Position numbers and translations under genes: made by a program
The notes under the pieces: generated by a model
What the model was told of the DNA's origin: nothing
The model's database searches: none
Seen by the model: the letters and a program-made list of their open reading frames with translations, nothing else
Part shown: one piece after another, positions 13,531-20,067 of the stretch
Layout of the letters: each line of letters starts with the position of its first letter
How positions within the stretch are numbered: the first letter of the stretch is position 1
Origin: Olsenella sp.
GTDB lineage: Bacteria; Actinomycetota; Coriobacteriia; Coriobacteriales; Atopobiaceae
Direction of reading: 5' to 3'
NCBI GenBank assembly: GCA_015062715.1
Contig: SUUD01000010.1
Location: 1 to 20,067 of the forward strand
Length of the DNA stretch: 20,067 nt

Positions 13531-14709
13531 TCAGAACACGAGGGTGTCGTGCCGGGGTACGAGCTCCTCGAGGCGCTGGCGACAGTGGCCGACGAACGCC
13601 TGGCCGTCGGGCGTGTCAAGCCCTCCCCTGCGGATGGAGCGTCGCATCATGCGGGTGTAGCCCACGATCATGGCCTTCTCGCGCACGTCCTCGACGTCAG
13701 CAGGCCCGTCGGCAAGGTACAGGCGCAGCGACTTGTCCCAGAACTCGCACGACGTCTCGAAGGGAATGCCCAGGAAGTTGGGGATGACGTCATGGTCGAG
13801 CTCGCCGTACCCCACGTACGCGTTGAACATGCTCGCCAGCTCGAACACGGGGTGGCCGTGGCAGAGCGTGTCCATGTCGATGAGCAGGCTCTCCCCGTTC
13901 TGCAGCATGACGTTCTTGATGTGATAGTCGCCGTGCATCATGTGCAGGTCTTCGGGTACGCCCTCGATGAGTCCGCACAGGCGCCCATAGAGCTCCTCGG
14001 GCAGGTATGCCTCGAGGTCGTGCGCCCAACCGACGGCGACGTCGCGCATGGAGGGCATGCTCTCCGGCTTGACGGTGGTCGAGTGGATGAGCTTGAGCAG
14101 CTCGACCGACATCCCCACGACCTCGTCGAGCCCCATCTCGCCGCGGGCGAGCAGCTTGGCGTAGCTCGTGGCGTTGAGCAGCTCGAACACCGAGCCATAG
14201 CCCTCGCCCACGCGCACGACGTCGTACGGGATGGCGGTGGGGATGCCCAGCACGAAGGCCGTGCGGGCGAGCTCGCGCTCGCGATGGATCTCGGGGAGCG
14301 CGTCGGGGTTGAGGTAGACCTTGACGATGGTGTCGGGGTCGATGCGATAGACCTTGCCGTTGGCGCCCTGGCCGATGGCCTCGCAGCCGTCCACCGAGAT
14401 GACGCGATAGGCCTTGGTGATGTCGAGCATCTCGGTGAAGCCCGTCATGTCGAAGACCTCGTAGACCTCGCTGGAGACCTCGACGAGCCTGAGGTCCGCG
14501 GTCTCCTTGCGCAGGCGCAGGATGACGCGCAGGCCGGCCGACGATATGTACTCGAGCCTGCTGCAGTCGATCACGACGGGAAGTCCCGCGGCGGCCTCTC
14601 GGGCCTCCGTCACCTCGCGCTCGACCTCGGCGGCGTTGGACGAGTCGACATGCCCCTCGAGCCAGATGGTGAGCGTTCCGTCGTTGGTCCGGGCGTCAAT
14701 GAGCCTCAT
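13531..14709 (-). CDS. STAS domain fused to an aminoglycoside-phosphotransferase-like kinase
   Basis: A 392-residue fusion. Residues 1-100 form a STAS domain with CSRLEYISSAGLRVIL; Ser57 is the expected phosphoacceptor of anti-sigma antagonists. Residues 110-392 resemble the APH/choline-kinase fold. The nucleotide loop is IGQGANGKVY (112-121) with Lys130 in TIVKVY. The catalytic loop is HGDYHIKNVM with Asp261 and Asn266, and metal ligand Asp278 is in LLIDMDT. All kinase residues are intact. The kinase part resembles a phosphotransferase family I recall as TIGR02172, whose substrate is unknown. ATG at 14709 overlaps the HD gene stop (ATGA). It is last in a five-gene partner-switching operon, so the STAS half could be phosphorylated by an operon HATPase and set the activity of the kinase half. 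Antibiotic resistance is not suggested by context. Confidence 0.87.
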   Translation of the reverse strand: MRLIDARTNDGTLTIWLEGHVDSSNAAEVEREVTEAREAAAGLPVVIDCSRLEYISSAGLRVILRLRKETADLRLVEVSSEVYEVFDMTGFTEMLDITKAYRVISVDGCEAIGQGANGKVYRIDPDTIVKVYLNPDALPEIHRERELARTAFVLGIPTAIPYDVVRVGEGYGSVFELLNATSYAKLLARGEMGLDEVVGMSVELLKLIHSTTVKPESMPSMRDVAVGWAHDLEAYLPEELYGRLCGLIEGVPEDLHMMHGDYHIKNVMLQNGESLLIDMDTLCHGHPVFELASMFNAYVGYGELDHDVIPNFLGIPFETSCEFWDKSLRLYLADGPADVEDVREKAMIVGYTRMMRRSIRRGGLDTPDGQAFVGHCRQRLEELVPRHDTLVF

Positions 14710-15284
14710 GCCAGCTCCTCCTCGAAGACGATCCTCACGAGCCTGTCATACTCCTGCCAGGCCAGCTCGTCGCTCAGCTCGCTCGTGAGCTCAGCGATCG
14801 AGCTGTAGTACCAGGCCTGCTGCGCCGGGTCCTTCTGGTTGAAGTGCTCCCAGAGGGCGGCGCCGCGCTCGCGGTAGCTGCGCAGGAACGAGCGCATGTT
14901 GGAGAGCTTGTCCCCCAGCCAGATGATCTTCACCTCGCGGGACGACCGCGCGAGCAAGGCCAGCGACTCCTCCTTGCGCAGCCGCCATGTCTCGGACGCG
15001 GGGAGCTCGGGGCGCTTGTCCTCGGTCTCGGCCGCGACGAGCGCAGCAACCCGCCGCCCAAAGCGCTCCTCGATGTCGGCGAGGGTGCAGGGGGTGTCCT
15101 CGACCACGTCGTGGAGGACGGCGGCCGCCAGCAGCTCCTTGTCGGCGCTCATGGTCCCGACGATGGTCGCGACCTCGAGCGGGTGAAGAATGTAGGGAGA
15201 GCCTGCCGACTTGCGCACCATGCCCGCGTGGGCGTCGATGGCAAACCTCAGCGCGTCCTCGAAGATGTCCCGGTCCCTCTCCAT
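14706..15284 (-). CDS. RelA/SpoT-type HD hydrolase, small alarmone hydrolase-like
   Basis: A 192-residue stand-alone HD domain of the RelA/SpoT hydrolase type, similar in scale to Mesh1-like small alarmone hydrolases that split (p)ppGpp to GDP or GTP plus pyrophosphate. GSPYILHPLEVAT holds His34, AAAVLHDVVEDT holds the His58-Asp59 pair and catalytic Glu62-Asp63, and WLGDKLSNMRS holds Asp125 and Asn129. These correspond to the Mn-binding and catalytic positions of SpoT/Rel hydrolase sites. No synthetase, TGS or ACT domain follows. ATG at 15284 lies nine bases after the HATPase stop with GGGAG upstream, and its stop overlaps the STAS-kinase start. Being inside a partner-switching operon implies regulated alarmone removal. 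Another phosphate ester substrate is possible. Confidence 0.85.
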   Translation of the reverse strand: MERDRDIFEDALRFAIDAHAGMVRKSAGSPYILHPLEVATIVGTMSADKELLAAAVLHDVVEDTPCTLADIEERFGRRVAALVAAETEDKRPELPASETWRLRKEESLALLARSSREVKIIWLGDKLSNMRSFLRSYRERGAALWEHFNQKDPAQQAWYYSSIAELTSELSDELAWQEYDRLVRIVFEEELA

Positions 15285-15293
15285 GCAACTCCC

Positions 15294-15776
15294 TCAAATC
15301 TTGGAATCCTGCAGCGCCTTCTTGATGCGCAGGATGTTCTTGCCGTCGACGTACTCGTAGGTGACCTCGTCCATCGTGTGCTTGACGAGAAAGACGCCGA
15401 GCCCCCCGATTGGCCGGTCCTCGATGGAGAGGTGGATGTCGGGGTCGTCGGCGGCGAGCGGGTCGTAGGGCACGCCGTTGTCGATGAAGGTTATCACGAC
15501 GGAGAGCGGCTCGTCATCGACCTCGACGCGGACGGTCGCCGGGCCAGTCTCGGGATTGTAGGCGTACAGGGCGATGTTGCCAAGCAGCTCGTCGATCGCG
15601 ATGTCAATCTGGGTTCTGGCGCGCGGGGAGCATCCAAGGGCATCGAGCCGGTCGTTGACGAAGTCCGTGACCGGGGCGATGCTCTCGACCGTCGCCTCGA
15701 CTGTCAGCTCCGCGGCCTCTCGCAGGGAGTCGGCCCTCGCATCGGGTTGCGGTCGGTCCTCAGGCATGGCGCACAT
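15294..15776 (-). CDS. RsbW/SpoIIAB-like HATPase (anti-sigma or serine kinase)
   Basis: A 160-residue protein of the GHKL ATPase fold as in RsbW and SpoIIAB, which phosphorylate a STAS partner on Ser and otherwise hold a sigma factor or other target. The N-box is IDIAIDELLGNIALYAY with Glu63 and Asn67. The G1 box is FIDNGVPYDP with Asp99. The G2 glycines are in IGGLGVFLVKHTMDEV (123-138). About 25 extra N-terminal residues precede the domain. ATG at 15776 lies seven bases after the phosphatase stop; ATG at 15767 is an alternative start three codons in. The GGTGGTGA just upstream could be the SD. Likely partners are the free STAS protein and the STAS-kinase fusion in the same operon. No sigma factor gene is seen, so its final target is unknown. 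Confidence 0.88.
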   Translation of the reverse strand: MCAMPEDRPQPDARADSLREAAELTVEATVESIAPVTDFVNDRLDALGCSPRARTQIDIAIDELLGNIALYAYNPETGPATVRVEVDDEPLSVVITFIDNGVPYDPLAADDPDIHLSIEDRPIGGLGVFLVKHTMDEVTYEYVDGKNILRIKKALQDSKI

Positions 15777-15783
15777 GATCGAA

Positions 15784-18435
15784 TCACCACCGTTTCGTAA
15801 AGGACGTGATGTTGCTGCCGTTCTCGTAGCGATACGAGAACTCGTCGGCGATCTGCCTGGTGAGGTCGAGCCCCAAGCTCGTATGGTCGCCGGCCTGCCT
15901 CACATGGGCGACGGGATCGAAGGGGACCCCCTCGTCGGCAATCTCCACCGTGATCCCCTGCGGCTGCGAACGATAGGTGTAGGAGACGCGCACGTGGCCG
16001 GGGTCATCGTCCGGTCGGTCCGGGTACGCGTAGTCGACGACGTTGACGAAGAGCTCCTCCATGCAGACGTCGACCTGGTTCTGGATGCGCACGGGGCAGA
16101 CCCTGCGCGCCAGCTCCGCATGGACGAGGCCGAGCGCGCGGTCGAACTCCGAGACTCGTGCCACGAGGTCGATGGAGCCCGCTACCTCGGGGGCGACCCC
16201 ATAGGCCACGCAGAGCATCGTTATGTCGTCCGCCTGCTCCGCACCGTCCGCATACCGTTCGAGGTCCTGGCGGACCGCGTCAATCAGGTCCTTGGGGCCC
16301 AGGTCCCCGCACAGGGACAGGAGCGCCTCCAGCCGCGCCTCGCCATAGAGCTCCTCCGCACGGTTCATGGCCTCGGTCACGCCATCGGTGTAGAGGAGCA
16401 GCTCGTCGCCCCCGCCGAGGTTGGTCGTGAAGGAGTGGTAACTGACCTCGTCGAACGCGCCGAGGAACATGCCCGACTTGTCGCGGAGCCACTCCCAGCT
16501 CCCCGAGCGGCGCACGAGCGGCGGGTTGTGGCCGGCATTGACGTACTCGAGGGACCCCGAGCGCCAGTCCAGGACCGCCGCGAACACGGTGACGAACATG
16601 CCCGCGTCGTTGCCGTGACACAGGCGCCAGTTTGCCGTGCCCACCGCCTCGACCAAGCTCATGCCGGACTGCATGCACGCCTCGATCTCGGTCTTGGCAC
16701 CCATCATGAACAGGGCGGCGGGGATTCCCTTGCCCGAGACGTCGGCCATCACGATGCCCAGGCGGTCGCCGTCCATGAGGAAGAAGTCGTAGAAGTCGCC
16801 TCCCACCTCCTTGGCCGCGTTCATGGAGGCATAGATGTCGAAGCGGTCGATCTCGGGGAACGGCGGGAAGCTGCTGGGCAGCGCGCTCGCCTGGATGGCC
16901 TTGGCGGTCGCCAGCTCGCGGTCGACGCGCGCCGAGGCCTCGGCGATGCTTTCCTTGAGCGCCCCGACGGTGGAGTTGATGCCACGCGACAGGGAGGTGA
17001 ACTCGCGGCTGTCATGCACGTCGACCACCTGGTCGAGGTCACCCTCGGTGATGCGGCCGAGGGTCTCGTTGGTCTCGTCGAAGCCGCGCACCACGACGCG
17101 GTCGAGCAGGCGCAGGGCCAACAGGTAGACGATGCCGAGGAGGACGGCGAAGACCGCAGATTCCACGACCATGCCGACCGTGCGCGTGTAGAAGACCTCG
17201 CTGCCGGGCAGGATGGCGGCGATCTGGTACTTCCCCACCCGCTGTAGACGCAGGTAGCTTATCTGCGTGGCCTTCATGTAGCTGATATCGGTCCCCACGC
17301 CCAGGTAGAACTCAATCGGCGCCCGGGTGTCGAACACTCCCTCGTCGAAGCCCTGGGCAAGGCCCGAGCCTATGACCTCGTCGAAGGCCCTGCCGACGAG
17401 CGACTCCTCGCTGGACGAGATGATGGTGCCGTCCTGGGCGATGATGCTCACGCCCGAGGTTCCCAGGGGTATGTCGGTCGCCAGGGACGACACGGAGTCG
17501 AGCAGGAGCTCCTCGTGCGAGGCATCACCGAGCCCGCCGCCCTCGGCGAGGCCCGTGATCCACCGGTCGCGCTCCACGAGCTGCCCGGCGAGGTAGTCGA
17601 GGTGGTCGTCGAGGGTGGTGTTGGCGCGCGCGATGCAGGCGACCGTTATCCCGGTGTAGCTGAGCGCGGCGATGATCATGAAGGCCAGCGCGAACACGAC
17701 GGAGAGCCAGGTCTGGAACGTCTCGCGCAGGGACCGCTCGTACTCCTCGCTGGCCGAGGGCGAGTCGAGGAACGCCTTTGCCCCAATGCACGCCAGCGCC
17801 ATGAGCACCGCGTCGAGCACGATCTGGTCGAGGATGCCCGGGTAGTTGGCTATCGCCTCGAACAGCTCGCGGGAGCCCTCGAGGCGCAGGGCCCAATAGA
17901 TGGCGGACGTGCCCAGCTGGAACAACGTGGAGCAGAACCACGACCCCACGAGGCAGGCCACCGCGAGCCGCAGGTAGGTCCCGCGCTTGCCGCTTGTGGG
18001 CCGGGAGAGGACGTTATGGAACGCGACGCCCAACAAGAACCCGGTAAGGGTGAACAGCACGACCGAGTGGAAGGGCGAGGCGAAGAACTTCTCGTAGTAG
18101 TCGAGGGGCAGCAACGTGGCATGGGCCAGCGCGGCGACGCCCGCGACCAGGCCGAGCAGCGTGCCGGGGAGCGTGCCGTACATGAGCGCCCCCACCGCGA
18201 TGGGCACGAGCGCCAGGAAGAGGCGTCTCGACCCAACGGCGACGAAGCCCAGCTGGGTGAAGATCATGGCGACGGTCGAGATGAGCAGCATCACGTATGC
18301 CATCGAGCGGGCCTGCGGATTGAGACCGGCCATGAGGCCGCCCCAGCGCAGGGCTCCCGGATTACCGCGCTCCTGGTCGCTATCTGTCACGAACGCCTCC
18401 CCCTCCCGAAAGCGCGATGGCGGAAGGTCGCTCAT
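15784..18435 (-). CDS. Membrane SpoIIE-type PP2C phosphatase with sensor, HAMP and HATPase domains
   Basis: An 883-residue signalling protein. About six hydrophobic segments (45-265) form a membrane module. A predicted outer sensor region (270-410, dCache-like in pattern, with the PAS-type stretch GVSIIAQDGTIISSSEE) and another segment (420-445) follow. A HAMP-like linker (446-500) and coiled coil lead into the PP2C/SpoIIE domain (525-745): metal Asp residues in VGGDFYDF (547), ADVSGKG (565), YTDGVTE (684) and QADDITM (736-737). A GHKL ATPase domain ends the protein (755-883) with N-box MEELFVNVVDYAY and G1 box IADEGVPFDP. It should dephosphorylate STAS-P in response to an external signal, while its own ATPase could rephosphorylate. 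ATG at 18435 overlaps the STAS stop (ATGA). Confidence 0.9.
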   Translation of the reverse strand: MSDLPPSRFREGEAFVTDSDQERGNPGALRWGGLMAGLNPQARSMAYVMLLISTVAMIFTQLGFVAVGSRRLFLALVPIAVGALMYGTLPGTLLGLVAGVAALAHATLLPLDYYEKFFASPFHSVVLFTLTGFLLGVAFHNVLSRPTSGKRGTYLRLAVACLVGSWFCSTLFQLGTSAIYWALRLEGSRELFEAIANYPGILDQIVLDAVLMALACIGAKAFLDSPSASEEYERSLRETFQTWLSVVFALAFMIIAALSYTGITVACIARANTTLDDHLDYLAGQLVERDRWITGLAEGGGLGDASHEELLLDSVSSLATDIPLGTSGVSIIAQDGTIISSSEESLVGRAFDEVIGSGLAQGFDEGVFDTRAPIEFYLGVGTDISYMKATQISYLRLQRVGKYQIAAILPGSEVFYTRTVGMVVESAVFAVLLGIVYLLALRLLDRVVVRGFDETNETLGRITEGDLDQVVDVHDSREFTSLSRGINSTVGALKESIAEASARVDRELATAKAIQASALPSSFPPFPEIDRFDIYASMNAAKEVGGDFYDFFLMDGDRLGIVMADVSGKGIPAALFMMGAKTEIEACMQSGMSLVEAVGTANWRLCHGNDAGMFVTVFAAVLDWRSGSLEYVNAGHNPPLVRRSGSWEWLRDKSGMFLGAFDEVSYHSFTTNLGGGDELLLYTDGVTEAMNRAEELYGEARLEALLSLCGDLGPKDLIDAVRQDLERYADGAEQADDITMLCVAYGVAPEVAGSIDLVARVSEFDRALGLVHAELARRVCPVRIQNQVDVCMEELFVNVVDYAYPDRPDDDPGHVRVSYTYRSQPQGITVEIADEGVPFDPVAHVRQAGDHTSLGLDLTRQIADEFSYRYENGSNITSFTKRW

Positions 18436-18734
18436 CGCTCGATGACGAAGACCTCGGAGAGGCCCGTCATGTCGAGGACGGAGAAGACGTCGTCATTTGG
18501 GCCGAGGAGCCGCATGCGACCGCCGCGCAGCTTGGTCTGCTTCTGGGCGATCACGAGGACCCGCAGGCCAGCCGACGAGACGAAGTCGACTTCCGAGAGG
18601 TCGATGTCGAGGTCGCGAACCTGCTCGTCGAGGCCGCGTATGGCCTCCTCGAGCTCAGGAGACGTCTGGACGGTGAGGTTGCCCTCGACGCGAATGGTCG
18701 CAGTGCCCCCGTCATGGGAGAGCGTGAGCCCCAT
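18432..18734 (-). CDS. STAS anti-sigma factor antagonist (RsbV/SpoIIAA-like)
   Basis: A 100-residue single STAS domain, the normal size of anti-anti-sigma factors. IDLSEVDFVSSAGLRVLV carries the phosphoacceptor site; Ser54, the second Ser of SSAG, aligns with the phosphorylated Ser of RsbV and SpoIIAA. Residues 80-97 (NDDVFSVLDMTGLSEVF) complete the fold. When unphosphorylated it should bind an RsbW-like HATPase and free its target. ATG at 18734 is preceded by AGGGGG. It is first in the operon and overlaps the SpoIIE-type phosphatase that would act on it. Its leader contains a 6-bp hairpin GTGCCC/GGGCAC at 18754-18768. Confidence 0.92.
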   Translation of the reverse strand: MGLTLSHDGGTATIRVEGNLTVQTSPELEEAIRGLDEQVRDLDIDLSEVDFVSSAGLRVLVIAQKQTKLRGGRMRLLGPNDDVFSVLDMTGLSEVFVIER

Positions 18735-19019
18735 GAGAACCCCCTATGCATGGGTGCCCGGCGGGCACGCCATCGAGATGTGGTGGCAGTGAGCCACATA
18801 CGGACCACATCGTAACACGACACAACCCCGGGGCTGTCCCGCGAACTTTTCGAGCACAACCTCGTACGTATCCTGGACTGGGTTCTCACCAACTGGGAAA
18901 ACGTCCTCGGGTTGTGTCCAATAGCGAGGCTGTGTCCGATAGCCCATCCTGCGCCACGGCCGACTCGAGCCAAAGATGAATCAGGGTCGCAAACGTTGTC
19001 TGTAGAGCCGCAATGCCCC
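18735..19019. other. Intergenic region upstream of the partner-switching operon
   Basis: No gene is evident in these 285 bases. They contain a hairpin (18754-18768), the palindrome CCCCGGGG near 18826-18833, and a direct repeat TGTGTCC-A/G-ATAGC at 18913-18925 and 18931-18943. The operon promoter must lie here or upstream of the aldo/keto reductase. I found no convincing housekeeping or SigB-type -35/-10 pair and no clear terminator for the reductase gene. Confidence 0.5.
18913..18943. repeat. 13-bp direct repeat upstream of the STAS operon
   Basis: TGTGTCCAATAGC and TGTGTCCGATAGC occur 18 bp apart, matching at 12 of 13 positions. Direct repeats at near two helical turns can be binding sites for a regulator acting on the STAS operon. 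No such regulator is encoded in the window, so the role is speculative. Confidence 0.5.
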
Positions 19020-20066
19020 CTACCGCACGGCGAACTGGCGGGCGACGTCGCCGGCAATGCGCCAGGGCAGCGGGCGCAGGGCACGGTCTGCCTCCTTGAT
19101 GAGCTGCCTGATGGGCAGGCCCTGCGGGCAGTGGCCCTCGCACTTGCCGCAGCCCACGCACTGCCGGGCGAACGCCTTCTCCTTGCGCATCGACACCGTC
19201 TGCCAATACTCCTTGCGGCCAGCGGCCTTGCCCTCGGTGTACATCTGGTTGTAGCAGCGGAACAGGGCCGGGATGTCGACGCCCTTGGGGCAGGGCATGC
19301 AGTACCCGCAGCCCGTGCAGCCCACGCGCACCCGTGCGTTGATGGCCTCCTTCACGCGCTCGATCAACGCGAAGTCCTCTAGTCCCAGGTCTCCCGCTCG
19401 CGCCTCGCTCGCGACGCGGCAGTTCTCCTCGAGCATCTCGAGCGAGTTCATGCCGCTCAGGACGCAGGTGACGCCCGGCTGGTCCCAGAGCCACCGGAAC
19501 GCGAGCTCGGCCGGCGTCCACCCGCGCGGGGAGGCCGCGATGGCCTGCTTTGCCTCCTGCGGCAGCAGGTCGACCAGCTTGCCGCCGCGCAGCGGCTCCA
19601 TGATGATGACGGGCACGCCCCTCTCGGCGGCCGCCTCGAGGCCGCGCCTGCCGGCCTGGGCATGCTCGTCGAGGTAGTTGTACTGGATCTGGCAGAAGTC
19701 CCAGTCGTAGGAGGCGAGCGTCGCAAGGAAGCCCTCGGTGCCGCCGTGATACGAGAAGCCCAGCTGGCCAATCTGACCGGCGGCCTTTCCCTCGGCCACC
19801 CACTCGTCGAGGCCGATCGCCTCGAGGGCCTCGACCTGGGCGGGGTCGGTGATCATGTGCATGAGGTAGTAGTCGATGTGGTCCGTCCTGAGGCGGGAGA
19901 GCTCATCCTCGAAGACCCGGTCCATCTGCGCGCGCGAGCGGACCATGTACTGCGGCAGCTTGGTGGCGATGCGGACGCGCTCGCGCAGCCCCGTCTCCTC
20001 GAGGATCCGGCCCAGCACCTCCTCGGAGCCCGGGTAGGTGTAGGCGGGGTCGAAGTAGTTGACCCC
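19020..20066 (-). CDS. Aldo/keto reductase with C-terminal 2x[4Fe-4S] ferredoxin domain (partial)
   Basis: The visible 348 residues lack the N-terminus, which lies beyond the window edge; a GTG at 20018 is only an internal Val. The reductase barrel shows the family tetrad: Asp and Tyr in NYFDPAYTYPGSE, Lys in RIATKLP and His in YYLMHMI. The C-terminal part has CTGCGYCMPCPKGVDIP and CVGCGKCEGHCPQGLPI, two Cys-rich motifs of the 4Fe-4S type. This barrel plus ferredoxin architecture is common in anaerobes and suggests electron exchange between NAD(P)H, the Fe-S clusters and a carbonyl substrate, or an oxidoreductase of unknown substrate. About 40 residues are probably missing. It is 285 bp upstream of the STAS operon on the same strand, with no evident functional link. 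Confidence 0.9.
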   Translation of the reverse strand, partial: GVNYFDPAYTYPGSEEVLGRILEETGLRERVRIATKLPQYMVRSRAQMDRVFEDELSRLRTDHIDYYLMHMITDPAQVEALEAIGLDEWVAEGKAAGQIGQLGFSYHGGTEGFLATLASYDWDFCQIQYNYLDEHAQAGRRGLEAAAERGVPVIIMEPLRGGKLVDLLPQEAKQAIAASPRGWTPAELAFRWLWDQPGVTCVLSGMNSLEMLEENCRVASEARAGDLGLEDFALIERVKEAINARVRVGCTGCGYCMPCPKGVDIPALFRCYNQMYTEGKAAGRKEYWQTVSMRKEKAFARQCVGCGKCEGHCPQGLPIRQLIKEADRALRPLPWRIAGDVARQFAVR

Positions 20067-20067
20067 C

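Noticed and set aside
13531..14709. Aminoglycoside resistance gene
   Set aside because: The kinase fold is only distantly similar, it is fused to a STAS domain, and it lies in a signalling operon with no mobile element or resistance context.
18735..19019. Possible small RNA or tRNA in the longest intergenic gap
   Set aside because: Only short local hairpins are visible. There is no tRNA-like cloverleaf or CCA end, and no clear promoter and terminator pair for an sRNA.

Overview
The window is dense, GC-rich bacterial chromosome with almost no non-coding sequence. The mix of genes suggests a Gram-positive anaerobe of the Actinobacteria, most likely class Coriobacteriia (Olsenella/Atopobium-like). 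It has a MacB-type ABC exporter with a very large outer domain, a Y-family polymerase with a YolD-like partner, a ferredoxin-tailed aldo/keto reductase, and a SpoIIE/STAS signalling operon. The class assignment is inference from protein style and composition; there is no rRNA or other marker gene. I see no tRNA, CRISPR array, insertion sequence or prophage.

Layout: (1) 165-4296, plus strand: a 1107-residue MacB-type ABC exporter and an acyl-ACP thioesterase-like protein. (2) 4293-6422, minus strand: a DJ-1/PfpI protein, a UvrX/DinB-type translesion polymerase and a YolD-like small protein. (3) 6513-7325, plus: a Cof-type HAD phosphatase. (4) 7330-10744, minus: an isochorismatase/nicotinamidase-like hydrolase and a NudC-like NADH pyrophosphatase, then an amylosucrase-like GH13 enzyme. 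(5) 10810-11121, plus: a very short alkylguanine-DNA alkyltransferase. A perfect 100-bp inverted repeat follows at 11135-11234. (6) 11239-13419, minus: a translationally coupled operon of glutathione peroxidase, an OhrR-like redox repressor and a cation-diffusion-facilitator transporter, behind a promoter that carries an OhrR-type operator. (7) 13531-18734, minus: a five-gene partner-switching operon. (8) 19020-20066, minus: an aldo/keto reductase with a C-terminal 2x[4Fe-4S] domain, cut by the window edge.

The most interesting system is region 7. In order of transcription it encodes a free STAS anti-sigma antagonist, a membrane SpoIIE-type PP2C phosphatase with a sensor region and its own C-terminal HATPase domain, a free RsbW-like HATPase, a small (p)ppGpp-hydrolase-like HD protein, and a STAS domain fused to an aminoglycoside-phosphotransferase-like kinase. 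All junctions are 4-nt overlaps or gaps of 7-9 nt, so the five proteins are probably made together. No sigma factor lies in the window, so the output of the switch is unknown. The combination suggests a circuit joining serine-phosphorylation partner switching to alarmone turnover and to an unknown small-molecule or protein kinase.

Region 6 reads as a self-contained organic-peroxide response. The sensor repressor keeps the reactive Cys of OhrR, the peroxidase has the three-Cys pattern of thioredoxin-dependent enzymes, and the operator overlaps the predicted -10 box. A metal exporter is coupled to the same message.
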